From Lucifuga dentata (Eukaryota; Chordata; Actinopteri; Ophidiiformes; Bythitidae): a stretch of 64,000 nt of DNA. Where the stretch lies: contig VXCM01000282.1 of assembly GCA_014773175.1 (NCBI GenBank), positions 310,001 through 374,000 of the forward strand, read 5' to 3'. The translations under genes were made by a program, and so were the position numbers. This document shows, piece after piece, positions 14,101 to 26,373 of this stretch (position 1 is its first letter; every line of letters starts with the position of its first letter). The notes beneath the pieces were generated by a model that saw only the letters and a list, made by a program, of their open reading frames with translations, had not been told where the DNA came from and searched no databases.

Positions 14101-15686
14101 AGGCAGACAGTGTGCGTTACTGTTGTGCACATCCATGTGCATGTCTGTGTGCTCTTAATGTGCGATCGTTGGAGTGTGCTTAGTGTCTGTAAGTGTTTTT
14201 CTGTCTGTGTGTCTGAGAGAGCGAGTGCACTTTGAATTCAGGGGGAGAAAATGTCATATGGCGTATCTGATTACATCTTGTGATGTGTTTTTTCGTACAG
14301 TATTTAGTTGTTTTTTTCCTCGACATTGAAAAGCCCTGGCCACTGCAAAAGTATCTGGAGATTGAAATCAGACCCAGAACTTTGGTCAGACTTGGAATCA
14401 AAACAGAGAGACGAGCAATGCTGAGAAACCCACTCTGGTTTTATGTGACTTATGTGGCGCTGGAATTTCACCCATTGTTTTACACAGTCAAAACAGCGCT
14501 GCAGCATGAAGAGAAAAACGGTCACTAAATTTATGGTGCAAGTCACCAATCAGAAACTTTGTATGTGAGGCCCGTTTGCCTTGTACCATGTGTGCCATTG
14601 GGAGCCAACCAACTCCACAACTCTTGTTACCAAAACAACTTCATGTGTATTTATTGTATTTGGCATTTGAAGTAATTCTGATTCTGAAGTACAATAGTCG
14701 GCCATTTCAGGCAGAGAAAATACAGAGTGCCCTTCGTGGGAAGCAGCAAAAACACATGGCTTTTGTTTAGACTAATGTTTGAAATTTGGATTATATTATG
14801 TTAGTGTACCTGAAAATGTTCCCACTATTTGCTATTTCAATTCTACAGTCTGCAATTGATATCTTTGTGTAATATAAGCGAATGTTGCTGCAAAAATTTT
14901 GGATGAAATCCTGCAGAATCCTAATTTTTGATTCTTAATGACACCAGAACTTGACATTGACCAGCAGTGTTTTGACTCACAAACTAACTCCACTTAAGCT
15001 GTACTTTAAATATCTCAATGTCAGGCCATCAACGTTTGGCTAAACAATGAAACTGTCATAAAAATAGAAGCCATTTTCACTTTTGACAGTGTTTGGGATT
15101 GTTCTCTTTATATTCCACTGTAAACCTGATTTGAGCTCATTCTTAATAGCGATGTCAGCTCAAATGGTGCTCCATCAAGAGTTGCAGGGTGGAGAAACTA
15201 AACAATACCTCATATCTTTACAATGTAGCATTACTGTAAATAATGAGGTCCCTAAGGTTTTTTTTGCTGTTACTAGCAGCCATTTTGCGCTACTGAGCTC
15301 CCTGGTGGCCTTTACGCTCCCACAAAGAGGACGAGAATACACCACTGATTTCAACACTGCTGTTACCATGATAGGAGTGTATGCATGTCAGCACAGGTAT
15401 AGGCTACATGAGTGTATGGAGGCAAAGCTGCTTTTGAATGTTTATGCTTGAGTATATGCACATATTGTATTATGGGGATGTGCGTGTATGCCTGGGGGTT
15501 GTGAGCAAATATTGTCTATCGTGTATACATGTGTTTATGTGCGTATGTGTGTGTGTGAGTGCGTGCGCATGTGTGGTGAAGAGGCAGATGACCTGGTGGC
15601 TGCTGTGGCCAACTGGTGAGGGCTAGTATTACCTCTAGCATGAAAACTCTCTGTATTATTATTACTGATTATCGCAGTAACCAAGG

Positions 15687-15690
<4 letters not shown>

Positions 15691-15729
<39 letters not shown>

Positions 15730-15730
15730 G
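15691..15730. repeat. (TG)n microsatellite
   Basis: TG dinucleotides with one CG interruption near 15,725. Confidence 0.93.
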
Positions 15731-17885
15731 TTTAGAAAGAACACGAGCCAAATGCATTTGTGAGCATGGACACAGTAATTTGTCATGTGTACATTTTAGA
15801 TATATTGCTGATGCTGTTATTCAGAGCCAATCACACCAAGTGAAGGTTCAAATCCTGCATCGTTATTACAATCAGCCAGCAATAAGGGGGTCCGGGGTCA
15901 GAGGTACAATAACATAGTGTTAAAAGATATAAACAGAAACCCACAGCCGCACACATGTACATGAAAATGGCCTATTGTCATGTGATTTCTGCAAAATGAT
16001 GACATTTTGAAAAGTTTATTTCACACAAAGAGAGACAGGACGTTTTGTAAAAGACTCTGTAAGTCGGAATATCAGGGACTTTTAAGAACCTTTTCACTTT
16101 ACTGGAACATGTTTTCCAACTTTCACTCTATATCATACTGCGTACAATTCTTTCTGAAATGTAAAGTTTTGTTTGAATCCTGTCAGTGAAGTGTGTTTAG
16201 ACCACCACCGTGCTGATAGTTTGTCTTTTGCTGCCCTAGGTTTGATCGGAAGTGTGTTCCTAACCTACTGGACGCTTTTTCATGAGCAAGGCCAGAAGAA
16301 CACAGCCACTCTTCTGTTTTCTGTGTTGTCTCACCTCACATTGTCAGCCTGCAGGTCACCCCCCCTTCACTCAGCTCCACTCTGTGGATGTGGCCGTGGG
16401 CTCGCTCCAGTCTAGCTCTGGGCCAGGTGGATCAGCCTCAGGCGCTTTATTGGAGAGGAAGTTTCAACTCACCCGCCACTGTCTTGGTGAAAAGAGACAG
16501 AAAGGGAGAGGTGGAGGGAAAGAGCTTTAAAGACATAAAAATGGACTTCAATATGCTATGAGAACAAATTTTAATATAAAAATCATTCAATCATTCGTTT
16601 TGAGCCATAGTGTAATTAATATTAACAAAGAAGACTACTGTAATAAAAACTACATGTGCAGGGCTGTCGAATAAAAACAGTGCATTTGTATTGCTCACAC
16701 TGTACAACAGAAACACACTGACTCATAGTCTCTACGAAATTCCAGATTCAACTTTCAACAACAGCACTTAGACAAGGCAACAGCAAGGAGCACAATCCTC
16801 TTTCCAACGTTCCCGTTCATGGTCACATCTGATTACAGTAATGATTAAAAAAAGATATCACAATTCGTTTTGACAATAATTTTGATGCTAAAACATGGCA
16901 TATAGTATTTAGCAAGCGAGGTGGTATGGTATTGATGAAATTTCAGATAGATTGCCAAGTCTATTAAAGAGCTCAGATGAGTTCAAATAAAGGTGCATTT
17001 TCTTCGTGTCTTTGATGTAAAAAACAAAAAAAAAAAGTATGTAAAAAAAAAAAGGTAAAAAAAAAAGGGCAGTTCTTAGTTTATTGTAGGTTATAGTGTG
17101 GCAGGGCATTACAGCATGGGGGCAGATTTTAGCTGTACATTTTAATCCCATTGTTTACTTGTTACTTTGCACCCTAACAGTATCAGCAGCTGATATCAGT
17201 GGACATTAGCTATTGCCAGAGCAAAAGAAGCTAACGTTAGTGTGACAATCAACAACAATCAAACATCAGCTAACAGGAATATCAGCTAGCTTGTTTAAGT
17301 ATATAATATGTATAGTAATCTAGAAAATCTGTTATCTAACTTTATATAAAATGACTCGAGCAGCAGCTCTCTTTGTTTGAATTAATGGAGTTTAGCTAAA
17401 AAGCTAAAAGTAACAAGCTTAACTTGGCCATCACCTGTTATGAGCACTCTAATTTTGCTGAGAGGTGACGCCACCTCAGCTCCCTCCTTGGACAAATCTC
17501 TGTCCAATCTGAATGAATGGATGGACTATAAACTGCATTTTCAGGGCTGTTCAAGTTATCAAAAAAAAAAAAAACNAAAAAAAAAAAAAACAGCTGTATT
17601 TATTGTCAGGGGAGTGCAATGTACAAATTAAGAGGACTAAGAAGGACAGAGTAAGAAAAGCGGTGAGAATCTGGATGGAGCTGAAGGGGAAGTGGGGGGA
17701 AAGGAAGGACAGCAAATAAAACAATGAAGACAGCATCGAGGAGTAGGAGAGACTGAGAAAGAGAACAGCAAAACAATAAAACAGATGAAGTGCTCACATT
17801 CACCCCAAGACCAGAGTGCTTTCAACTTTTATGACAAAATGAAAACTCCACTTTTGCTCTGATTTATGGTCTGATCTGCAGCAAT

Positions 17886-17916
<31 letters not shown>

Positions 17917-18240
17917 TGCTTTCATTCACTTTCCCAGTTTTAATTTAATTTGTAGTGGTCTAGCTTTTGCCCATAAACAAAGCACATACCAAAGATTGAT
18001 GATGCAAAATAACACCCTGTCTGCCTCTTGTGTAGACATTTTTTGGAAAGTCACGAATTGCTGTGAGTTATGCAGCTCTTATAAGTCACAGTGCTGCTGC
18101 GGCAGGATTTTCCCAAGACAAGGAAGATAGTTTTCCACTTTGTTTCACAAAGGGCAGCAGAGGGGCTGATGAAAATGCCTTAGGAGGTGTTTATGGGTGT
18201 GACAGAAAAAGTAAATGTCAATGCATTCAATGCGCACAAA

Positions 18241-18265
18241 CACACACACACACACACACACACAC
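18241..18265. repeat. (CA)n microsatellite
   Basis: About 12 uninterrupted CA units. A shorter CA run follows near 18,400-18,414. Confidence 0.92.
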
Positions 18266-18695
18266 ATGCACGCACACATATCCACGCACGCCATATTAAC
18301 ACCAGTGTGCAACTACATTCCCGAATCCTGCAAAACTGTATAGAGCAAGTCAACAAACCTTTGAACACTATGTACACGTGTGTGAAAGAATAAACTTACA
18401 CACACACACACACAGGAAAGTTGACCTTCATCATAAGAGACAAACATCACTTCATCAGGCACCTCAACAGTGCCACAGGCTGGGGGAGACAAGAGGGAGG
18501 GCACCAGCAAGCACAGTTACAGTGGAAATTTTGTAAAAAGAAAATAACTAAAACACATTCAAAACAAAACAAAAAAAAAAAAAAAAAAANAAAAAAAAAA
18601 AAAAAAAACTAGAAAGCTGCCCAAATGCACACAATCCTCCTCCTTTGTTATTTTAATAACAGAAAATAATTCTAAATTTTTACTCAGCATCTGGA

Positions 18696-18721
18696 ACCAC
18701 GTGTATCAACATACACGTGGT
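18696..18721. repeat. short perfect hairpin
   Basis: An 11-bp arm (accacgtgtat) is followed by the 4-base loop caac and the exact reverse complement of the arm. Each arm contains a CACGTG E-box core. Confidence 0.9.
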
Positions 18722-19373
18722 GATAGTCTCACTGATTTGCATTATTTTGATGATCTAGTTTTGGCTCCCAAAATCAGAGTGATGTGTTCTCTATGTAGTG
18801 CTACAATTTTACACCAAAAACCAGACAGGGAGAAATGATCACAGAAGGGGTGCAGACACCAGAGCAGCGGGACAAAGAGCAGAATAGACACTAAATATAA
18901 GATCAGCACTCACTAATTTCACTATTTGATTCAAAAGGAGCATCACGCTAAAAGCAGATTCTCACTCATTATGCTTAAAAACCTTTTCTTCTGCTGTCAT
19001 CATTTCCACCTACACACACACACACACATACACAAAAAGAAACAGAAATACAAGTAAACAAGGCAGATTCAGGGAAGAGTAGGAAGATGGTAAATTACAC
19101 CACTTCATCACAAAACAAGTGCTAGTAACACAAAACAAGTCCTAGTAACAGCAAAATCTTTTTTTTTTTTTTTNTTTTTTTTTTTTTTTTTTTAATTCAA
19201 AAAGATTATTGGTTGTTTGACCACACTTGTAGAACTCCAGTTGGTTCTGGGAGCCTGATAATAAGATCACAGAAAAGATTTCAGCTCATACTTTCACATT
19301 TCTGCCATGATTCTTCTATTAAATATATTTACTATCTGCAAAAAAACAGTAATCAAAGCATCCAGGAAACAAT

Positions 19374-19409
<36 letters not shown>

Positions 19410-20984
19410 CCAGTGGCTGGAATGGATTCCCAGGTTCTCTTGGGAGCAGTTTAGATGGTCACGCTTTTCTCTCTGTGCCACTGAGGCATTGCCACTGTCT
19501 GTTTCACATTTAACATGCCCCCCACCCCANCCCCCCCCACACATACACACACACACACAGCCTGTTTCACATTACAAACACATAAGTATGAATGCTTTCA
19601 TCCAACACACACATTCATCCTGCACTGAAAGACAAGCAGATCTCTCTCACACACACACACACACACACGCGGCCTCTGTCCCTGTTTGGATGAAATTAAA
19701 GTTTAGTCTCTCAGCACCAGACGGCAGTTGTTTATGTTGGTATAAACTATTGCTCTAATTACCCCATATGTAGCCCTCCAAAAACAATGACACTATCTCA
19801 TGAATATTTAATGACTGAACACACACACACACACACACATAATAATATGTTTGTGTATATCATAGCACATCATCAAACAGTGCCTGATTAGAATTTATCA
19901 TGAACAAACTGTAGAAAATTGGCTCTGCCTCTTTTCTCCTCTAATTACTATAATTGGGCAATAGGTTATCAATTTGCTCAGTCAAGAGTATCTCAGCAAC
20001 TCCGCTTCTCTCAAACTTCCTGCCATTCCTTTACATACGTGCTCACGAGATTAGTAGAAACTAACACGAGGATCATTCGACTGAGATAATAAAATCATAA
20101 AAGATGGAAATTCCACAGCATAAAAACTCTCCTCAAAAACATTTATTTTGTCTGATTAGACTTCTCAGGACTGTGCGGGCGTGCACAGACCTTGTGTGAT
20201 TGATATTTTACATGGTGTGGTGCATGTATGACCTCAGCGTTCATTTAAGCATCTAAATGTCCTGCGTGCATGCAGAAATGTTTCCCACTGAGCATCAATC
20301 TGCAACATGTGACAGTCTGCTGCAGTTGGGTGTGATGTATGAGGAGCAGCAGGCCGTGTTTTCGCTTAGCCAGCAGAAACGTCTGCGTGATGCGGTGAAC
20401 GAGGAGATCTGACAAAGACCGTGAAACCCAAGGCTAATATCTGGGAGGGTTGTGGCTAGTTGCTGGGATCACCATCAGTTAGCTTCAAAGAGGCAGATGA
20501 CAGCTTCCTGTGAAGAGACAGGAGAGGAAAGAGGATATATTTCAACCTGACGCGGTTAGTGTGGATAGAGGCTTCACACACTCGGGCATGTGTAATCATA
20601 AACTTCACACATATTTATTGTTTAATCGTTAACAAATTTTTAATATCACTTTCACTATAAGTGTAAAGTGAGCGTCGTTGAAAAAACTGAAACAGCGTTG
20701 GATTTGATTGTTTGGAAATCTGCTGAATTGCTTTACAAACATACAGGGATGCTTTTTTGGCCTAAACATTTTTTTCTTACCAAATAATACACAACTTTAG
20801 CTTAGTATTGGCTTTATCAGGGGCTGTTATCAACCGGTATCTTCCTTCTTACTCCCCAAAACAAACAAGAGCATGTGAGAGAGGAGCAAGTAGCATCATC
20901 ATCATCATCCTTGCAACAGACAGCAAAACAATTAAGAAGAAATCTTAGTGAGTTTTCACTGTTTGTTTCAGACCCTGGAGCTTC

Positions 20985-21617
20985 TTCTCCTTTTCATATT
21001 TGAGCCTAATATATTCAATTTTCATACACATAATATTACTGACAACCATTTCCCAAAGGATGAAACTGTATTTCAGCTTTCCTGATACTTTGCAAAATCT
21101 CTTAAGCTTTCAAAATCAAATGTTAAAGCTATACACCCACCTTAAAAATTGATGTTTCACCTGCTAATGGTTACTCAGCCTTATGTTTAAATTTTTCCAT
21201 AAACACAGGTCTTCTTTTGGGACCGGCTCCCTGGCTGGAGCCATACATTCACACCATGCTTTTTATTGCGCTTAAACGCTAAAATTATGAAACTTTGAAA
21301 AAAAACTGAATCCACATCTTGTTCGCGGTGATGGATTACGTATCCCAACAACGTCTGAAGTATCATTAAGTTGATTTTAATAGCGTACCAGAATGAACTG
21401 AAACTAATGGCGGTCTGGAAGGTAGGAAAAAAAANAGTTGATTTTAATAGCGTACCAGAATGAACTGAAACTAATGGCGGTCTGGAAGGTAGGAAAAAAA
21501 AATTAACTTACTGTTCCAGTAGTATGCTTTGAGAAATGACTGTCAGTACAATTACGTGTATGAAAATTGAATATATTAGGCTCAAACCTGCAAAATGGCC
21601 AGTATAGTCCTTTAAGT
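20985..21617 (-). mobile_element. TIR non-autonomous DNA element, copy A
   Basis: The ends are inverted repeats of each other. The left end (TTTGAGCCTAATATATTCAA near 21,000) is mirrored at the right end (ttgaatatattaggctcaaa near 21,566-21,585), and further in ACTGACAACCATTTCCCAAA is mirrored by a diverged copy near 21,530. No open frame resembles a transposase, so it is MITE-like. The whole element matches 32,213-32,812 in inverted orientation. Copy A is artificially lengthened by a 66-bp duplication around the N at 21,435. Strand is assigned only relative to copy B. Confidence 0.8.
21369..21501. repeat. 66-bp exact duplication across a single N
   Basis: Bases 21,369-21,434 are repeated exactly at 21,436-21,501, separated only by the N at 21,435. 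The related element at 32,213-32,812 has this segment once, which supports an assembly-overlap artefact. Confidence 0.9.
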
Positions 21618-23317
21618 TCCATTCATTTGGGCATATGTGAACACAGCAATCGAACTCGGGTCAGCACCAGAACAATCGAACCGAGATCACCGAGGAGTTG
21701 GTGGTCTCCAATTGCACCATGGAGCAGTTCATTTGTGAATGTGCACAATCCACACTAGAACCCGTTACAAGGCAATCCGTTGACCTACTGATTGATCTAG
21801 AACCAAAGAGAGTGACATGTGGTTAACATTTCTCTAAGGCTTTAAAGTTTGTTAGATGCTCATCAGATATCCACTACTTACAGCTATTAGGAGCATAATA
21901 ATAGATAAATACAATAATATCCAGGTTACCAGGAGAGATGTGATGAGAGGAGGAGGAGGAGGAGGAGGAAGAAATGAAGATGGAAATAGGATATTTTAAA
22001 TGAAACCACAACCAGCTGAACTTAAGAGGAAAGGTCACAGCCAAGGAAACTCATGACAAAGTGGGGAAAAAATGAAGCTAATTAATTTTAGCTCTATTCA
22101 ACTGAAGCTAAAATGCATTTACTTGGATGGCAAGTAAGTCTTAACACCACACCAGTAACACACGTCTATATGTGGCAACCCGAGTGTGTGTCACGCATGG
22201 CTAAATGTCAAGAACAATCACTGACTAGAATGATAAGATGAGTAAGGTTACAGCAGGAAAACCTGGATAGAATGAAGTCAGGGGAAGGAGGAGGAGGGAG
22301 AGGAGCAGGAAGAAGGGAGGAGCAAAAGCAAGAATAAAGGCAACTACATTACATAAAGCCACTTTTATCTGTATAAGACGTCTAGACAGGCTCCCACTCC
22401 TAGAACAGAAATTGTTGTTGAGGAAGGCAGCCAGAGTGTGTGGGGGTGGCGGTCCAAAAAAGGCATATATGGAGAAAGGCAGCAAGAGAACGAGAGAGAG
22501 AAAAAAGTCAAAGTGAGAGACGGAGGGGGAATGTGTGAATGAATGAGTCATGGATGAACGAGTTCATCTGAGCCCTCTAGGTAGCAGTCATTCTTTTGTG
22601 GTTATGATATCGCTTCTGGATGAAATTAAATAAAAGAAAGGACTCTGAATTGACCTGCTGGAGCTAATCCAGTCCTCCTGACACAGGACAGGATAAGAGT
22701 CAAAGAGGAGGAGGTAAAAGGAGGTAGTAGAAGGAGGCAGTTCATCCTCGAGAGCCCTAAAATCTTTTTATACTTATTCAATCATAACCACTGGATCATA
22801 TTTAACATGTCAAATCTAGTAGGAAATTCCATACAAAGAGAACAGACGTCAAGAAAACAATCACAATACATCTCAAACACAAGCCCTGAAATACATTTAC
22901 TTGTTAAGCATCTAACTGAGGACACAATGTTTATATATTTAAATGTTCTTGGCATCAAACTTGTGTCCTTTCAGATACAGAACAGTTTCTTTGGGTATAG
23001 GGCTGCCGTACTGAGTCTCTTAAAATCTTAAAGGCTACAAACAGAGCAAGACAAAAGTATTTTTATTGTCTGGAGAGAAAAATAACCTCTGTGAATCCAC
23101 AGGAACTTTTATAGGAAATCAGGAAGTTTCCTTCTTTTTACTTCAAGGAAACAACATTTTATAGTTCTTACTCCACTGCAGGTAGTCTTGGATAGTTCAG
23201 GAACTGCTGGGCGGCACTCACAAACCAACCATAGCTGACTAGTCAGACACAAGTTTCCCAAATTTAATAATTTCTTCCTCTCGACATTATCTATTTGTCA
23301 TCCAAATCTGTCCAAGA

Positions 23318-23383
23318 TATCCGGCTGCTAATAAATAGACAAACAAAAGCCAGTTATCACATAACCTCCTTCGTGGAGGTAAC
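23318..23383. repeat. interspersed repeat fragment, copy 1
   Basis: This segment, containing atcacataacctcc followed by a small palindrome ending ggaggtaa, recurs in diverged form at 23,873-23,940. Such 'ataacctcc...ggaggta' tails are familiar in dispersed fish repeats, but I cannot name the family. Confidence 0.55.
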
Positions 23384-23872
23384 AACACTACAAAAATAAA
23401 ACCAACAAAAAACAGAAGGCACTCCAAGAGCGCATATCTCTGCCAAGGCCAACAAAATCTCCAATAAAAAATAAATAAAAATATGGGCTACCATGCTAAA
23501 TGTCATCGAAATAGACCCTTTAGCATTGATTAAATAGTTTGAGCCTTTCCTGCTTCATCCTCCAGACCATGGTCAGGAAGCACAGCAGAACTCTCTTTGT
23601 TGCTCCAGGGCTGAAGTCATTACAACTCCAGGGTTCAACCCATTGCTGTGTTCAGCCACTGGCACAGAAAACTTGGGGGACTTTGCTTGTTTTTTTGAGG
23701 AGGCTTAGTCTTTTATTTTACAGCAAACTCAGCTTCATGCTGCACATTCACTGTTACTGTCACTATTACAGCAATTGTTAGCCTGACATCAACCATGCTA
23801 GCCAACATCAACCCGCTCCACACACTGCCACACACACCTCCATCCCCCTCTCACTCACATGACTTTTTGAGA

Positions 23873-23940
23873 TATCCTATCCTACTAACAAATGGGCAAA
23901 CAAATGCCAGTGATCACATAACCTCCCTGTTGGAGGTAAA
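23873..23940. repeat. interspersed repeat fragment, copy 2
   Basis: Diverged direct copy of 23,318-23,383, about 0.5 kb downstream. It shares the segment atcacataacctcc and the mirrored ggaggtaa. The pair may mark the borders or two insertions of one repeat family. Confidence 0.55.
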
Positions 23941-24997
23941 AAGATACACACTTGATATGCACACTTACATTTTCCAACAGGTGCTATGGTAGCATAAACT
24001 GCACAGAAGTACCCATATAAAAACTAATCATATAGAAGGCCGCTGATATTGTAAAATGAGAGTGAAACAGGACAGAGGACAAGGGGTGAACTCAAAAAGC
24101 TAAAAAAAAAAAGAAAAAAGAAAGAAACACAGCGCAGTCTGATCCATCACCTTGTAACCCGGTTCCTGCAACACCACAGAGTGCCGACATGTTTCCTATG
24201 GTGAGCCACCTCAGGCTCAGAGGCACTACAGTCTTGGTAAAAGAAGAGCAGGTTCAGTATGAAGTGAAGTCTGGCCCAGAGGGAACGACAGGCCAACATT
24301 TCCCTGCACCTCCGCCTCCCCAGTGACCTTTAGCAGAATACAGCACTGAGAGGTATTATAGCTCCTATCTCACCGGCCTCTTAAAGGATAAAACACCCTT
24401 GACCTGAGACACACACAAGCACACACACACACACACACGCGCGCCAGTTATACAGGTGTACTCGCATGTACAGTATGCACCAAAAGTACACATTCAGATG
24501 CATGGAAATTCCTGCATGTAAAATTTCTAATGAGATCCAAAAAAAATACAGAAATACTATATATGCTATACATTGAAAAAGCTGTGAGTCGGTATACACA
24601 AACACACACACAGGTAACACATGATCCCTTACACACCTGCACAAACTCTTATGTTCACACACACACCAAATCACTCCAATTACATGAGTTTTTTTTCACT
24701 GTGCTCCCTCAATGGAATCCTGATGGATAGAAGATGGACGCGATAGAGAAGAAGAGAGGGATAAGAGGATGAGAAGGGTGCCCGGAGCCAAAACGAGCTG
24801 GTTTTCAAGAAAAGAGTCATCTAAGCTGCCAGTCCCTGTCTTTTCTTTTCTTTTGGAAAAGGTAATCCTGTTCCCTCTCCCAGTAGATATGATCCCTTGT
24901 CTACAGGAACCTGCCAACATGAATAGAAGCAGGTGAACCGTCTGGGGATTCCATCCGCAGCAGAAAAGCAGGTCCAGTGATCTTTGGTTGTATCCTG

Positions 24998-24998
24998 A

Positions 24999-25032
<34 letters not shown>

Positions 25033-25064
25033 TTGCTTTTGTTGTAAGAGTCCAGATTAAAGNA

Positions 25065-25098
<34 letters not shown>

Positions 25099-25128
25099 TT
25101 GCTTTTGTTGTAAGAGTCCAGATTAAAG
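24998..25128. repeat. 65-bp duplication across a single N
   Basis: A (GT)n run plus the unique sequence atttgcttttgttgtaagag and following bases occurs at 24,998-25,062 and again from 25,064, with only the N at 25,063 between. It is the same geometry as at 21,435 and 48,162, so contig overlap is the likely cause. Confidence 0.88.
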
Positions 25129-25134
25129 GCCTAT

Positions 25135-25261
25135 CCCAAACATCCCTCCATTCTCTCCACCTGCTTATTCCATGCAGCCCATGGGGGGCTGCAGTCTGTC
25201 TCAGTGGTCTTGGGGCAAGAGGAAGCTTCAGCCTGCTGACAAACACAGACGGGCGTGCGAG

Positions 25262-25305
<44 letters not shown>

Positions 25306-25395
25306 CCTACAAGTAATCACGAGTCTGTTTCATCTTTTTGGAGGTGGGAGAAAACTGGAGCGCTGAGAGGAAGCCCATACAGACACGTGCACTAA
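25135..25395 (-). mobile_element. degenerate copy of the SINE, split by a (CA)n run
   Basis: Segments match the body of the SINE at 5,820-6,190 in the same minus orientation: a head-of-body stretch with 'ggctgcagtctgtctcagtgg' character near 25,180-25,210, and the 'ttggaggtgggag' segment near 25,338-25,352. A CA microsatellite at 25,268-25,303 interrupts it. The tRNA-like head is not present, so it is 5' truncated. Confidence 0.6.
25268..25303. repeat. (CA)n microsatellite
   Basis: About 18 CA units lying inside the degenerate SINE copy. Confidence 0.93.
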
Positions 25396-25890
25396 GCGAC
25401 ACCCAGACATGGTCAGCCTTTACTGTGATGTATTTATTACTCTTAATCATCAATAATGCGCTAATATGAATATTTCAACTGGGTGGTTACATCTTGTCAT
25501 ATTCTAAGTCTGTCTCAGTTAAATAAATATTTTATTACTTTTGTGTCGACATGTGACCCACAGTCACGTGCCATGTTTTGTTATTTTAATTATTCATTGT
25601 TACACAAGAACAAGCTACGATTATAGAATAAAATGTAATACCGTGTCACAGAAATATATTTATGTATGTCATTGCTCATCTAATAACCTCTCAGTTTTAT
25701 CTTGTGAGATACAAGCACATTTCAGCTCCAAGGTTGGAATCACATTCAGAATTAAAGGTTCTGCTCGGCAGAGAAGGTCAACATCCAGTCAGTCACAGGT
25801 TTATGTGTGTGTGTGTGTGACAAGAATAAATGCATATTTATGTATGTGCACGCTTACACACCTGCTTGCTTAAAAATATATGTGTGTGCA

Positions 25891-25895
<5 letters not shown>

Positions 25896-25955
<60 letters not shown>

Positions 25956-25964
25956 NGCTACTGG

Positions 25965-26001
<37 letters not shown>

Positions 26002-26228
26002 GGAGTTCAGCTTCAACATTTTGCTCACTACCACCTCACTCCACCACCACCTCACACCACCATCACCATCACCACCTCCACCTCACTCCACCACATGGTG
26101 GAGGGAGGTNTGTGTGTGTGTGTGTGTGTGTGTCACTGTAAGTCAAAGTGAGCAGCTGAGGGGTTCCCAGTCTTTGGGTGGTCTCACACCCATGTCCATA
26201 AATAATTACCCCACTCTCTTGCTACTGG

Positions 26229-26265
<37 letters not shown>

Positions 26266-26373
26266 GGAGTTCAGCTTCAACATTTTGCTCACTACCACCT
26301 CACTCCACCACCACCTCACACCACCATCACCATCACCACCTCCACCTCACTCCACCACATGGTGGAGGGAGGT
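25896..26373. repeat. long (TG)n tract plus duplicated 153-bp segment
   Basis: A (TG)n run fills 25,896-25,955 up to an N at 25,956. The 153 bases 25,957-26,109, starting gctactggctctgtgtg and ending tggtggagggaggt, lie between two Ns and are repeated at 26,221-26,373. The N-bounded piece is thus probably a redundant contig placed next to its own copy. Confidence 0.85.

Larger units (their letters stand above)
9761..20984. other. gene-free interval with microsatellites
   Basis: No supportable gene. The interval holds (TG)n at 11,095-11,137 and 15,691-15,730, (CT)n at about 17,891-17,916, (CA)n at 18,241-18,265, 19,376-19,405, 19,649-19,668 and 19,819-19,840, single-N junctions at 10,677, 13,429, 17,576, 18,590, 19,174 and 19,530, and a 20-bp tandem duplication at 19,111-19,150. 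Open frames such as 12,258-12,590 and 15,083-15,451 show no recognisable domain and no splice context, so I leave them out. Confidence 0.55.
21618..24997. other. gene-free interval
   Basis: No exon recognised. It contains a (GGA)n run near 21,950-21,970, purine-rich stretches near 22,260-22,330 and 22,490-22,740, a pair of diverged direct repeats (23,318-23,383 and 23,873-23,940) and short CA runs near 24,420-24,440 and 24,600. Confidence 0.5.

Noticed and set aside
15083..15451. 122-codon open frame on the plus strand
   Set aside because: No recognisable family and no coding-like composition; position in a repeat-rich interval suggests chance.
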